48,763 bases of DNA from Pseudomonas fluorescens (GCF_018614775.1 NZ_JAGGOF010000071.1:1-48763); one strand, 5' to 3'. Shown: positions 26,455 through 35,341, counted from the first letter of the stretch. Numbers and translations are program-made. The notes: generated by a model from the letters alone, not told the origin.

Positions 26455-27072
26455 TTACAGCACGTCCAGCAACTCGACGTCAAACACCAGTACGCTGTGC
26501 GGCGGAATGCTGCCAACGCCTTGAGCGCCGTAAGCCAGTTCGCTCGGCACATACAGGCGCCATTTGCTGCCGGCGTTCATCAATTGCAGCGCTTCGGTCC
26601 AGCCTGGGATCACGCCGCCAACCGGGAATTCGGCAGGCTGGCCACGATCGTAGGAGCTGTCGAACACAGTGCCATCGATCAGGGTGCCGTGGTAATGGGT
26701 ACGCACCTGATCTTCACGGGTCGGCTTGGCGCCTTCGCCCTGGGTCAGCACTTCGAATTGCAAGCCCGAAGCCAGGGTGGTGATGCCTTCGCGCTTGGCG
26801 TTTTCCGCCAGGAATGCCCGACCTTCGCCAGCAGCGGCCTCAGCCTTGGCAGCCGCTTCGGCTTGCATGATTTCGCGGATGACCTTGAAGCTGGCGGACA
26901 TCTCGTCCTGGCCCACACGGCTCGACTTGCCGGCGAAGGCGTCGGTCAGGCCGGCGAGGATCGCGTCGAGGCTGACACCCGGTGGCGGATTGTCGCGCAG
27001 TTGGTCGCCCAACTGACGGCCAATGCCGTAGCTGACGCGGGTTTCGTCGGTGGACAGGTTAATGTCGGACAT
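26455..27072 (-). CDS. fklB: FKBP-type peptidyl-prolyl isomerase FklB
   Basis: 205 residues, as in P. aeruginosa. The N-terminal dimerisation domain (SYGIGRQLGDQLRDN ... AEAAAKAEAAAGEGRAFLAE) is followed by a FKBP catalytic domain with HYHGTLIDGTVFDSSYDRG, VIPGWTEALQLM and IPPHSVLVFDVELL. It has no signal peptide. The start at 27072 (MSDINLSTDETRVSYG) agrees with the family; the longer frame extends into non-coding sequence. The cytochrome c gene that lies next to it in P. aeruginosa (PA4571) is absent. Confidence 0.93.
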   Translation of the reverse strand: MSDINLSTDETRVSYGIGRQLGDQLRDNPPPGVSLDAILAGLTDAFAGKSSRVGQDEMSASFKVIREIMQAEAAAKAEAAAGEGRAFLAENAKREGITTLASGLQFEVLTQGEGAKPTREDQVRTHYHGTLIDGTVFDSSYDRGQPAEFPVGGVIPGWTEALQLMNAGSKWRLYVPSELAYGAQGVGSIPPHSVLVFDVELLDVL

Positions 27073-27220
27073 GGTGCTGCTCCGCTGTGCGGACGGCTCG
27101 GGATTTGCCATGGATGACACGGCGCTTCCCGGAGCGCCCGGAACCAAAAGGGCGAGCAGACTAGCACAGATGCCAGGGCGGATGACCAGCGCCGACGCCA
27201 AAGCACCTCGCCGGAAACGA

Positions 27221-27254
27221 CAACGCCCGCCTGCTTCTCAACAGGCGGGCGTTG
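27221..27254 (-). terminator. Hairpin downstream of the YqhA family gene
   Basis: A perfect 13-bp stem, CAACGCCCGCCTG and its complement, with an 8-base loop. The T run is weak (TCGTTT), so termination may be partial. Confidence 0.65.
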
Positions 27255-27275
27255 CGCCAGCGCGAGGAACGAGCC

Positions 27276-27764
27276 TCAGTGCTTGGTCAGTTTATCCAGG
27301 TAACCCATGGCAAACGCCGAGACCACGAAGGTCATGTGGATGATCACATACCACATCAGGTGCTCGGGATCGACGTTCTTGGCGTCCATGAAAATACGCA
27401 GCAGGTGGATCGAGGAAATGGCCACGATCGAGGCGGCCACTTTCATCTTCAGCGAGGAAGAGTCCATCGTGCCCAGCCAGTTGAGCTTTTCCTTGTCGTC
27501 ATCGATGTCCAATTGGGAGACGAAGTTCTCGTACCCGGAAATCATCACCATTACCAGCAGACCGCCCACCAGGGCCATGTCGATCAGCGACAGCAGCACC
27601 AGGATCAGGTCGGATTCGGCCATGGAAAACACGTTGGGAATGATGTGAAAGACTTCCTGGAAGAATTTCAGCGACAGCGCCAGCAAACCCAGGGACAGCC
27701 CGAAGTAGATCGGCGCCAGCAGCCAACGGGAGGCGTACATTGCATTTTCGATAAAGCGTTCCAT
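27276..27764 (-). CDS. YqhA family (TIGR00645) membrane protein
   Basis: 162 residues with three to four membrane helices: about 12-35, 50-75, 105-125 and 135-155. It begins MERFIENAMYASRWLLAPIYFGLSL, the UPF0114 signature. Function unknown; the family is conserved in proteobacteria. It is followed by a strong hairpin, so probably monocistronic. It corresponds in position to PA4574. Confidence 0.88.
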   Translation of the reverse strand: MERFIENAMYASRWLLAPIYFGLSLGLLALSLKFFQEVFHIIPNVFSMAESDLILVLLSLIDMALVGGLLVMVMISGYENFVSQLDIDDDKEKLNWLGTMDSSSLKMKVAASIVAISSIHLLRIFMDAKNVDPEHLMWYVIIHMTFVVSAFAMGYLDKLTKH

Positions 27765-27878
27765 TGAGTCTCACACCAGGGCTGAAAAATCGCGGCGAGT
27801 ATATCAGCCACGAGCAGCCCCACAAACGCAAGGTCCATCCCTGTAGAGGTGGCTGCTCAATCCGGGCGGTAATGACCC

Positions 27879-28220
27879 TCAATGCAATGGACGAAACTCG
27901 AAGCCACCCACGTTGCGACACCGGCCGCCATTGATTTCACGCAGCTGGGCCTGCATGTGCAGGCACCAGATTTGCGGATCATTGGCCAGCTCATAGCCGT
28001 GCAGCGTGAGGCTCTGGACGATGGTGTCGAGGATGGATTCGGCGGCGTTCGGACCGGCAAACGGGCCCTGGGCCTTGATGGCGGAAGGTTGTTCACCGGC
28101 CATTCCGGCGGCGAAGAGCAAGGTCCACATACCGGTATCTCCCGCCAGCGGGCGGATGGCGCATTCGATACGGGTGACAAGGCCCAGGCATTGGCGAGTG
28201 AGGCAAAGGTTGCGCGACAT
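27879..28220 (-). CDS. PA4575-like conserved hypothetical protein
   Basis: 113 residues with several Cys (CLTRQCLG, ECAIRP, WCLHMQ, GGRCRN), soluble, and no signal peptide. I recognise no domain. It sits between the YqhA family and Lon-like genes as PA4575 does in P. aeruginosa, which is the basis for the name. GAGG lies about 10 nt before the ATG. An open frame on the opposite strand (27882-28238) has no such support. Confidence 0.65.
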   Translation of the reverse strand: MSRNLCLTRQCLGLVTRIECAIRPLAGDTGMWTLLFAAGMAGEQPSAIKAQGPFAGPNAAESILDTIVQSLTLHGYELANDPQIWCLHMQAQLREINGGRCRNVGGFEFRPLH

Positions 28221-28426
28221 GGCGGCGCCCCTCGGTAGATCCGGTATTCAGCCTCGGGATGGGGCTGTTTCGATCCGATGATGGCTCTCGTTATCCTTGA
28301 GCTGAGGATAGAAGAAAAGTTCCGGGCACAAGGGATTTTGAGACCAGAATGCGCCGAGCGGTCACAGTGTGAATATTGGCGCCAAGGTCGTGGCATCCTG
28401 TACAACAAATCACCGCAAAACCTATT

Positions 28427-28514
28427 GTGGGAGCGGGCTTGCTCGCGAAGGCGGGCGGCCAGTCGACATTGTCGTTAGCTGACAAACCGCATTCGCGAGC
28501 AAGCCCGCTCCCAC
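28427..28514. repeat. REPIN downstream of the Lon-like gene
   Basis: Arms GTGGGAGCGGGCTTGCTCGC and inverted copy, between two minus-strand genes, 20 bp after the Lon-like stop. Confidence 0.85.
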
Positions 28515-28534
28515 AGAGAGGGTTGCCGACTGGT

Positions 28535-30973
28535 TCAGGCCGGCTTGGCCTCCGCCAAGGCCTGCTGCGCCAGTTCTTTTTCCGCTTCCTTGAGGTCGTC
28601 TTCGCTGATCATCTCCGCGATGACCCGCAGACGCTCGACCACCCGGGCGTTGACGCTGCCCTCCGGGAACTCACCGTTTTCATCCGGCTCGCCAGCAGGC
28701 TCGCCCACCAGCAGGCTCAAGGCTTCGTCGGCTTGGCGCACCGCGTAGACGTGGAACTGCCCGGCGCGCACCGCGGCCAGCACTTTCTCGTCGAGCATCA
28801 GCGTCGCGACGTTGGCCTGGGGAATGATCGCCCCCTGCTCGCCGGTCAGCCCACGAGCCTCGCAGAGGCGGAAGAAGCCTTCGATCTTCTCGTTGACCCC
28901 GCCCACCGCTTGCACTTCACCGAACTGGTTGATCGAACCGGTGATGGCGAAGCACTGCTTCAACGGCGTCTTCGACAGTGCCGAAATCAGCGTACAGGCC
29001 TCGCCCAGGGACGCGCTGTCGCCGTCGACATAACCGTAGGATTGCTCCAGGGCGATGCTGGCCGAGATCGCCAACGGGAACTCCTGGGCATACCGGCTGC
29101 CCAGGTAACCGGTGAGGATCATCACGCCCTTGGAGTGAATCGGCTGGCCAAGGTTGACCTCCCGCTCGATGTCGACGATGCCGCTGCCGCCCGGGTACAC
29201 CGTGGCGGAAATCCGCGCCGGCACGCCAAACGCCGAGTCGCCGACTTCCAGCACCGTCAGCCCGTTGCACTTGCCCACCGCCGCGCCGTCGGTGTCGATC
29301 AGGATGATCCCCGCCAGCATGTCGTCGAGGATTCGCGCCGAGACTCGCCCGGTGCGGGTGGCCTTGGCCTTGAGCGCGCGTTCGATGTGGCCGGCATCGG
29401 TCATCTCGTCACCGGCCAGTTGGCGAATGAAATCCGCTTCGCTGACCAGCTGGAACAGGTCGCCGATACGCGCCGACAAACGCCCCTGATGCTCAGCCAG
29501 TCGTGCGCTGTAGGTCGCCAGGCGTGCCACCGCATCAGCGGTCAGCGGCGCCATGCCCTCCTCCGAGGTGCGGGTCTTGAGCAACTGGGCGAACTGCTCC
29601 AGGCTTTCGTCGCCCATCGGGATGTCTTCATCGAAGTCCACCAGCACGCGAAACATTTCCTGGAAGTCCGAGTCCAGGTCCTGCAAGGCGTAGTAGAGCT
29701 GGCGGGCGCCGATGATCACGACCTTGACCTGCAACGGGATGTGTTGCGGAGTCAGGGTCACGGTGGCTAGCCGCCCCAGTTCACCCAGGGGCGATTCCAT
29801 TTTCAGCTTGCGCGATTGCAGAGCGCGCTTGAGCGCATCCCACACGAACGGCTCGCCGAGCATTTTTTCCGCTTCGAGAATCAGGAAGCCGCCGTTGGCC
29901 CGATGCAAGGCACCCGGACGCAGCTGCCGATAGGTGGTGTAGAGCGCACCCTGGTCGGTGCTGTACTCAATGCGACCGAACAGGTTGTCGTAGGTGGGAT
30001 GCGGTTCGAACACCACCGGCGCACCGCCGCTGGATGGATGCCCGACCACCAGGCTCGGGGCGTATTGCTCCTCGAGCAGTTTGCGGGCGACGGCGTCGGT
30101 CTTGCTATCGTCCACCAGTTGCTCGACCACCGTGCGGAGCAGGTTGACCTGCATGGCCTGCAAATAGCCGCAGACGGCCGCGTTCTCGGCGTACTTCTCC
30201 GACAATGGCGCCAGCAGGGGTTGCAGGGCCAACGTAATGGTTTCTTCGTTGAGCTGGCGCAACTGGTTGTTCGACTCACGCTTCCACTGCGGCAGGCTGG
30301 CGAGTTCTTCGTTCAGACGCTCTTCCAGGCCCGAGATGTCCTCGTGGAAACGCTCACGCTCGGCTTCCGGCAACTGGGCGAATTCCGCTTCATCGAGGGC
30401 CTTGCCTTCGCTCATCGGCGTGAAAGCGATGTTGCTGCTGTCACGGTACAGCGCGACATCCTTCTCCAGCGCCAGGCGCTCGATCACATCGAGGGCGCGG
30501 TCGTAGCGCTGGTTGAAGGCGCGGTCGATGGCGCTTTTCTTCTGCTGGTAGGAAGGGTGTTCGAACACCGCAGGAAAGGTCGCCAGCAGGTTGTCGATCA
30601 GGCCATTGATGTCGGCGATAAAGGCGCCGGCCGTGCCGGATGGCAGCTCCAGGGCGCGGGGTTCGCGGGGCTCGTCGAAATTGTTGACGTAGACCCAGTC
30701 CGCCGGGGTCTGCAGGCGCTTGCCTTCGGCCTTGAGGTAGCGTTTGACGAACGAAAACCGACCGGTACCGGGCTCGCCCATGACGAATACGTTGTAACCG
30801 GGGCGCGGCATGGCCACGCCGAACTGCAAGGCTTCGACCGCACGTTCCTGGCCGAGCACACCGCGGAAGGGCTCCAGATCATTGGTGGTAGAGAAGCTGA
30901 ACTGTTCAGCGGAAAACGGACGGGTCAGCGCTTCGGGCGCTAGACGCAAGCTGGCAGCAACAGGATCAGGCAT
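28535..30973 (-). CDS. Lon-related putative ATP-dependent protease
   Basis: 812 residues, with an AAA-type N-terminal region and a C-terminal Lon protease domain. The catalytic dyad is visible: Ser653 in DGDSASLGEA and Lys696 in GGVNEKIEGF, 43 residues apart as in E. coli Lon. The N-terminal nucleotide-binding loop reads GEPGTGR (66-72), with Arg where Walker A has Lys. A long helical insertion (about 140-270) follows. It corresponds to PA4576 and is related to E. coli YcbZ. It lacks the LON substrate domain of classical Lon and has no membrane segment. Substrates unknown. Confidence 0.88.
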   Translation of the reverse strand: MPDPVAASLRLAPEALTRPFSAEQFSFSTTNDLEPFRGVLGQERAVEALQFGVAMPRPGYNVFVMGEPGTGRFSFVKRYLKAEGKRLQTPADWVYVNNFDEPREPRALELPSGTAGAFIADINGLIDNLLATFPAVFEHPSYQQKKSAIDRAFNQRYDRALDVIERLALEKDVALYRDSSNIAFTPMSEGKALDEAEFAQLPEAERERFHEDISGLEERLNEELASLPQWKRESNNQLRQLNEETITLALQPLLAPLSEKYAENAAVCGYLQAMQVNLLRTVVEQLVDDSKTDAVARKLLEEQYAPSLVVGHPSSGGAPVVFEPHPTYDNLFGRIEYSTDQGALYTTYRQLRPGALHRANGGFLILEAEKMLGEPFVWDALKRALQSRKLKMESPLGELGRLATVTLTPQHIPLQVKVVIIGARQLYYALQDLDSDFQEMFRVLVDFDEDIPMGDESLEQFAQLLKTRTSEEGMAPLTADAVARLATYSARLAEHQGRLSARIGDLFQLVSEADFIRQLAGDEMTDAGHIERALKAKATRTGRVSARILDDMLAGIILIDTDGAAVGKCNGLTVLEVGDSAFGVPARISATVYPGGSGIVDIEREVNLGQPIHSKGVMILTGYLGSRYAQEFPLAISASIALEQSYGYVDGDSASLGEACTLISALSKTPLKQCFAITGSINQFGEVQAVGGVNEKIEGFFRLCEARGLTGEQGAIIPQANVATLMLDEKVLAAVRAGQFHVYAVRQADEALSLLVGEPAGEPDENGEFPEGSVNARVVERLRVIAEMISEDDLKEAEKELAQQALAEAKPA

Positions 30974-31260
30974 CGGGCTTCCTTACATCAGGCGGGGCAG
31001 ATAGCGGCATTCTGGCGCTGCCCGTACCTGACTGGCAAGGAGCGCCTCAGGCCAAAGCATAGTCGAGTGACATCCCCCGGGCCGGGCTCGGTAAATTCAT
31101 GACTTAAAGATACTTTTTGCAAAATGTCACGGAACCCTAAGATCATGCCTAAACTCCAAATTGCGCGGCTGGAACAATAACCGGCCCACTGGCACGAGTG
31201 GTTGATGCCACGAAGACGCCAGACCCTGTCCATTGGTATGCACATAAAGAGAACATAGCT

Positions 31261-31749
31261 ATGAAACGGATTCTTCTCGGTACTCTCTTCACCGCTGTAT
31301 CCATCAACGCCATGGCTCAGGCGCCAGGCGGCCCGGATTGCGGTTGGGGCAACATGCTGTTCGAAGGTCAGCGTGGCACCCCGGCTCACTTCCTGGCGTC
31401 CACCACCAACGGCACTTCCGGTAACGCAACCTTCGGTATGACCTCCGGCACCAACGGCTGCTCGACCAACGCGGCACTGACCTACGGTGGCAAGTCCTGG
31501 CTGGCCATGAATGGCATGATGAACGAGCTGTCCGAAGACATGGCCAAGGGTCAAGGTGAGGCACTGACCACCTACGCCGTGGTACTGGGCGTGGCGCCGG
31601 AAGACCGCGCGCACTTCTCTGCCGTTACCCACGAGCACTTCCAGCAGATCTTCAGCAAGGCTGACGTGACCGCCGAAGACGTGCATACCAACACCCTGGC
31701 CGTGCTCAAGAGCGATCCTCGCCTGGCCAAGTACGCCACTCAAGCTTAA
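31261..31749 (+). CDS. DUF3015 family exported protein
   Basis: 162 residues. The signal peptide is about 1-20 (MKRILLGTLFTAVSINAMAQ, cleavage after AMA or AQA). The mature part has GGPDCGWGNMLFEGQRGTPA and a repeated Gly/Thr/Asn-rich middle. Two Cys are present. It matches PA4578 by position; function unknown. The upstream open frame (from 31198) is a weaker start. The neighbour in P. aeruginosa, a DksA/TraR-type protein (PA4577), is missing here. Confidence 0.88.
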   Translation: MKRILLGTLFTAVSINAMAQAPGGPDCGWGNMLFEGQRGTPAHFLASTTNGTSGNATFGMTSGTNGCSTNAALTYGGKSWLAMNGMMNELSEDMAKGQGEALTTYAVVLGVAPEDRAHFSAVTHEHFQQIFSKADVTAEDVHTNTLAVLKSDPRLAKYATQA

Positions 31750-31762
31750 GCTGCACAGCACT

Positions 31763-31791
31763 CGCTCCCCTCGGGGAGCGGGTTTTCTTTT
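31763..31791 (+). terminator. Terminator of the DUF3015 gene
   Basis: Stem CGCTCCC / GGGAGCG with loop CTCG, followed by GGTTTTCTTTT. Confidence 0.85.
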
Positions 31792-31838
31792 CGGGGCCCC
31801 GACGGTCTTTATTTTTCCGACTTTCCAAGTAGCCGACT

Positions 31839-33692
31839 ATGCTCAAACGCCTTGCCTGGCTGGCGCTCTGTGTGTGCGCCCCGCTGTCCGCCGCGCCTCA
31901 TGTCGACCCTCAACGTTTGCAGCAACTGGCCAATGACCGCTTCTGGATTTCCCTGGGCCACTACGAAACCGCCAAGCTCGGTGGCTGGCGCAGCTATGTC
32001 AGTGACAAAAAGTTCTTCCTCGCCCCCGACGGCAATGAACACCCCGACCGTGAACTGACCGCCACCCTGCAAGCCCTGTACGGCCCGGCCAATGCCGGCC
32101 AGCAACATGCCCAGTGCGTGTACCCGGCGCGAACGCGCTGGCTCAAGGCGCAGCTCAAGCTCACGGACCTGCCCGCCGTCGATTGCGGCGACTTCAACCA
32201 ATGGTTCAAGGATGTCTCGCCCCACAGCGCGGTGATGATTTTCCCCGCGGCGTACCTGAACAGCCCCTCCTCGATGTTCGGCCATACGTTGTTGCGCATC
32301 GACCAGGCGGATGTGCAAAGCGACAAGACCGCGCTGCTCAGCTATGCGATCAACTTCGGCGCCTACATCGAAGGCTCGGACAACAGCATCCTCTACGCCT
32401 GGAAGGGCTTGATGGGTGGCTACCCCGGCCTGTTCGCCCTGGTGCCGTACCAGGAAAAACTCTCCGAGTACCGTAGCCTGGAGAACCGCGACCTGTGGGA
32501 ATACCGCCTCAACCTGAGCCAGGCGGAAACCGAGCGCATGGTCGAGCATGTGTGGGAGCTCAAGCAGATCCAGTTCGACTATTTCTTCTTCGACGAAAAC
32601 TGTTCCTATCGCCTGCTCGAACTGTTGCAGGTGGCCCGTCCCAGCCTGCGCCTGACCGAACAATTCCCGCTGACCGCCATCCCCACCGACACCGTCAAGG
32701 CCGTGAAGGAAGCCGGCCTGGTGGAGAGCATCGAGTATCGACCGTCCCGGGAACGTGAACTGCTCAGCCGCGCCGAGCCGCTGAGCGATGACGAACAACA
32801 ATGGGTGCTGAAAGTCAGTGCCGATCAGCAGCAACTGCAAACCGCCGAATTCAAGGCGCTGCCCCGCGCGCGCCAGGCCTTGATCATCGATGCGGCCTAC
32901 CGGCTGGAGCGCTATCGCGCCAACGGCCAGGAGCGCGACCCGCAACGTGCTCAACGCAGCTTCGAACTGTTGCGGGCGATCAACCAGAACCCCGCGCCGG
33001 AACTCGACATCCCGCACCCGGGCTTGCCCGAGGATGGGCATGAATCGCGCACCTGGCAGGCCGGCCTCGGCACGCGGGGCGACCGGGCATTCGGCGAGTA
33101 TGGCTTGCGCATGGCCTACCATGACCTCAACGACAACGCCGAGAGTTTCCCACTGGGCGCGCAGATTGAAATCCTGCAATTGAAGCTGCGTCAGTACGAA
33201 GGCAATGACTGGCAGGTGCAACAACTCGACCTGGCGACGATCCGCTCGCTGACCCCGCGCAACGAGCTGCTGCAGCCATTGTCCTGGCAGGTCACCGGCG
33301 GCCTGGAGCGGGTGCCGGGCAAATACGACGATGAAACGCTGGTCAGCCACATCAACGGCGGAGCCGGTGGAACGTGGGCGCTGGGCGACGATGTGCTGGG
33401 CTTTGCCCTGGGCACGGTGCGGGTCGAGCATAACAACGACTTCGCCGAATTCATCGCCCCGGCCGGCGGCTTCAACAGCGGTGTGCTGTGGAAAAACCCG
33501 CTGGGCAACCTGAGCCTGGAAGCCAAGGGCGACTATTTCGTCAACGGCGAAGTGCGCCGTAGCCTGAGTCTGAATCAGCAGTGGGAATTGTCCCGCAACC
33601 TCGGTGTGCGCCTGAGCGCCCAGCGCGAGTTCAGCCACCTTGCCTCACCGGAGAACGAGGTGATGCTTGAGGTGAAGTGGTATCACTATTGA
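31839..33692 (+). CDS. DUF4105 domain protein, probably outer membrane
   Basis: 617 residues. The signal peptide is about 1-18 (LAWLALCVCAPLSAA). The N-terminal half carries the Lnb-like DUF4105 domain (CVYPARTRWLK, SSMFGHTLLRID, NFGAYIEGSDN, FDENCSYRLLELL), by family a periplasmic domain with a Cys-His type active site. The C-terminal 230 residues alternate polar and hydrophobic residues and end in EVMLEVKWYHY, as in an outer-membrane beta barrel ending with an aromatic residue. It corresponds to PA4579. Function unknown. Likely monocistronic. Confidence 0.85.
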   Translation: MLKRLAWLALCVCAPLSAAPHVDPQRLQQLANDRFWISLGHYETAKLGGWRSYVSDKKFFLAPDGNEHPDRELTATLQALYGPANAGQQHAQCVYPARTRWLKAQLKLTDLPAVDCGDFNQWFKDVSPHSAVMIFPAAYLNSPSSMFGHTLLRIDQADVQSDKTALLSYAINFGAYIEGSDNSILYAWKGLMGGYPGLFALVPYQEKLSEYRSLENRDLWEYRLNLSQAETERMVEHVWELKQIQFDYFFFDENCSYRLLELLQVARPSLRLTEQFPLTAIPTDTVKAVKEAGLVESIEYRPSRERELLSRAEPLSDDEQQWVLKVSADQQQLQTAEFKALPRARQALIIDAAYRLERYRANGQERDPQRAQRSFELLRAINQNPAPELDIPHPGLPEDGHESRTWQAGLGTRGDRAFGEYGLRMAYHDLNDNAESFPLGAQIEILQLKLRQYEGNDWQVQQLDLATIRSLTPRNELLQPLSWQVTGGLERVPGKYDDETLVSHINGGAGGTWALGDDVLGFALGTVRVEHNNDFAEFIAPAGGFNSGVLWKNPLGNLSLEAKGDYFVNGEVRRSLSLNQQWELSRNLGVRLSAQREFSHLASPENEVMLEVKWYHY

Positions 33693-33829
33693 ACTGGGCG
33701 ACGCCCGATGCAGGGCAACCCGTCACCACACGGGTCGGAACCGAACGGATTAATCACCGCGCTTTCACAACGGCCTGACGAATCGGCTTCTAGACTACCT
33801 GTATATGTGGATGCGGCAGGAAGGCTGAA

Positions 33830-34186
33830 ATGAGGCGCGCGGTAGCGGTATTGGGTGTGTTGATGTTGCTGGGCGGCTGTGAAACCACCCACGAGGATCT
33901 GGTCGCCCGGGGTTACCCGCCAGCGTTCGCCGACGGTTATGACGACGGGTGCAGCAGTGGGCGGCAAGCGGCAGGCGCGATCACCGGCCAATTCAGGAAA
34001 GACGTGCCGCGTTACCTCAAGGACGCCCGCTACGCCGAAGGCTGGAGCGACGGCTTCCGCCAGTGCCAGGCCATGCGCGAAAGCGAAGAACGCGATGCCT
34101 ATCGCGAGCATCACTGGGACGAGCGCGAACGCGCCTGGCAGCAAGAGAAGGACCGCGACGCCGGTCGGGCTTATCGTTCGCAGTGA
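33830..34186 (+). CDS. Small putative lipoprotein
   Basis: 118 residues with a short lipoprotein signal: MRRAVAVLGVLMLLGGC, with LGGC as lipobox and Cys17 as the lipidation site. The mature part is charged, with repeats of the type YxxxFxDGYDDGCxSG and AEGWSDGFRQC, and a highly charged C-terminus (EHHWDERERAWQQEKDRD). Residue +2 is Glu, so outer-membrane sorting is predicted. No domain known to me. It may be cotranscribed with the next gene, 70 bp away. Confidence 0.75.
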   Translation: MRRAVAVLGVLMLLGGCETTHEDLVARGYPPAFADGYDDGCSSGRQAAGAITGQFRKDVPRYLKDARYAEGWSDGFRQCQAMRESEERDAYREHHWDERERAWQQEKDRDAGRAYRSQ

Positions 34187-34256
34187 GTCGCCCACAGACA
34201 TTCGTCGAAACCAAAAGCTTGCGACCATGGCCCAAACTCCAATAGAGGAGAACACC

Positions 34257-34748
34257 ATGAGTCGCGCTTTCGTTAATGAAGACAACGCCGCTGCCCAGGC
34301 CGACCAGCCGGTCGAACGCCAGGTCAGTGCGCAACCCAACTACGTCACCCCCGAGGGGCTCGCCCAGCTGCAAGCGCGGGTCGCGCAACTGCAGGCGTTG
34401 CACAGCCAGCAAACAGCCCGAGGCGATCAGGCCGACAAGCAACGGATCGCGGACATCGAGCGAGACCTTCGCTATTTCAACCAGCGCCTGCAAAGCGCTC
34501 AGGTGGTTGCGCCGACTTCATCCGATCAGGTTCGGATCGGCCATTGGGTGACCTTCGCCGATGAACAGGATCTCGAGCAACGGGTGCAGTTGGTGGGTGA
34601 AGACCAGGCCGATGCGGCCAGCGGGCTGATCAATTGGGGGTCGCCGCTGGGGCGGGCATTGCTGGGGGCAAAACTGGGGGACGAGGTGATCTGGAAGCGA
34701 CCGATAGGGAACCTGGCCATTGAAGTCATTGCAATTGAGTTGTCCTGA
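34257..34748 (+). CDS. GreA/GreB-family elongation factor-like protein
   Basis: 163 residues. A long polar N-terminus precedes a coiled coil (YVTPEGLAQLQARVAQLQAL ... IADIERDLRYFNQRL) and a GreA/B C-terminal FKBP-like domain (VRIGHWVTFADE ... SPLGRALLGAKLGDEVIWK ... LAIEVIAIELS). In GreA the tip of the coiled coil carries DxxEN for transcript cleavage; here the equivalent loop reads GDQADKQ, so the acidic pair may be kept as Asp-Asp. It binds RNA polymerase by family knowledge. AGAGGAG precedes the ATG. It is the last gene before the lanthipeptide locus. Confidence 0.8.
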   Translation: MSRAFVNEDNAAAQADQPVERQVSAQPNYVTPEGLAQLQARVAQLQALHSQQTARGDQADKQRIADIERDLRYFNQRLQSAQVVAPTSSDQVRIGHWVTFADEQDLEQRVQLVGEDQADAASGLINWGSPLGRALLGAKLGDEVIWKRPIGNLAIEVIAIELS

Positions 34749-34853
34749 CATCGCTGGACAAGAATGTCTTATTACTTGTTTAAGCAACTAAGCGCTCACC
34801 CATTACATGCGTGCGGCAATGGGTAACCGCAACATAAGGTCATAACCACACAT

Positions 34854-34881
34854 TTGCGTTAAATCAGGAGCGTGCTACTGT
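34854..34881 (+). promoter_or_regulatory. Likely promoter of the lanthipeptide precursors and lanM
   Basis: TTGCGT (34854-34859), a 16-bp spacer ending TGC, then TACTGT (34876-34881) as an extended -10. The same arrangement with TTGCTT and the same spacing is kept at 38708-38735 upstream of the second module, although the gene behind it has decayed. Confidence 0.5.
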
Positions 34882-34930
34882 TTTCCCGCTCCTCACCGAG
34901 GGGCTTGAACAATAAGAAAGGAGCTACTTG

Positions 34931-35074
34931 ATGAGTGAATATCTACTGGCACTGTCAGGCGACTTTGATAGCGAACTCAAGCGTTATCAACCGTTGAACA
35001 GCCTTGGCATCGATTCAGTACACGTCTCCATTGTTGAGTGCGGCACGGTGCACTGCACCGCAATCTTGTGCTGA
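34931..35074 (+). CDS. Lanthipeptide precursor peptide A
   Basis: 47 residues, too short for most gene finders. The leader MSEYLLALSGDFDSELKRYQ is rich in acidic residues and has no Cys. The core at the C-terminus, SIVECGTVHCTAILC, has all three Cys and a Ser/Thr for each: Ser33-Cys37, Thr39-Cys42 and Thr43-Cys47, which suggests three successive (methyl)lanthionine rings. The leader shares SGDF and YQ with the two other precursors (35183 and 39024). AAGGAG lies 7 nt before the ATG. No double-glycine site is evident; Leu25-Gly26 is one candidate for leader removal. It is the first gene of the locus, and lanM is 349 bp downstream. Ring pattern is inferred from spacing. Confidence 0.85.
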   Translation: MSEYLLALSGDFDSELKRYQPLNSLGIDSVHVSIVECGTVHCTAILC

Positions 35075-35182
35075 AACCCGTCCTCCAAGACTAACCCAAC
35101 TCCCTTGATCCCGCTGAATCGAGCGCAACTACCGGCGCTCGAATAAGTGTGGATCGCTGTAACCGATATCCGAGGAAACATC

Positions 35183-35341
35183 ATGAGCGAAAAAATCCTG
35201 AATATGTCCGGCGACTTCCATCTCGAGTTCGACGCCTACCAGGCACCCGCCAACAACGTTGGAGCGATATTCGCAACAACCCTGGAGTGCAATACCTTTG
35301 GGACCTGCACCAACATTGAATGTTCGACGGTCATGTGCTAA
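35183..35341 (+). CDS. Lanthipeptide precursor peptide B
   Basis: 52 residues. The leader MSEKILNMSGDFHLEFDAYQ is nearly identical to that of the peptide at 39024 (18 of the first 22 residues). The core is Thr/Cys-rich: TTLEC, NTFGTC, TNIEC, STVMC. Its four Cys (36, 42, 47, 52) each have a Thr or Ser three to four residues before, so up to four rings are possible. Val26-Gly27-Ala28 offers a GA-type cleavage site as known for class II leaders, but this is not conserved in the other precursors. GAGG lies before the ATG. A hairpin separates it from lanM. Confidence 0.88.
   Translation: MSEKILNMSGDFHLEFDAYQAPANNVGAIFATTLECNTFGTCTNIECSTVMC

Larger units (their letters stand above)
34821..35341 (+). 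repeat. Lanthipeptide precursor module, copy 1
   Basis: This promoter region plus two precursor genes is repeated in diverged form at 38675-39176, on the other side of lanM and in the same orientation. Matching stretches include GAGCGTGCTACTGTTT upstream and the CGAGGAAACATCATGAGCGA start of the second precursor. Confidence 0.8.

Noticed and set aside
27882..28238. Plus-strand frame opposite the PA4575-like gene
   Set aside because: The minus-strand frame has the better ribosome binding site and matches the position of PA4575; the plus frame has no support.
31809..33638. 609-codon open frame opposite the DUF4105 gene
   Set aside because: No signal, domain or ribosome binding site; the plus-strand gene has a signal peptide and family motifs.
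35147..35182. Upstream extension of precursor B
   Set aside because: The frame is open to an earlier start, but the ribosome binding site and the leader similarity with peptide C begin at 35183.
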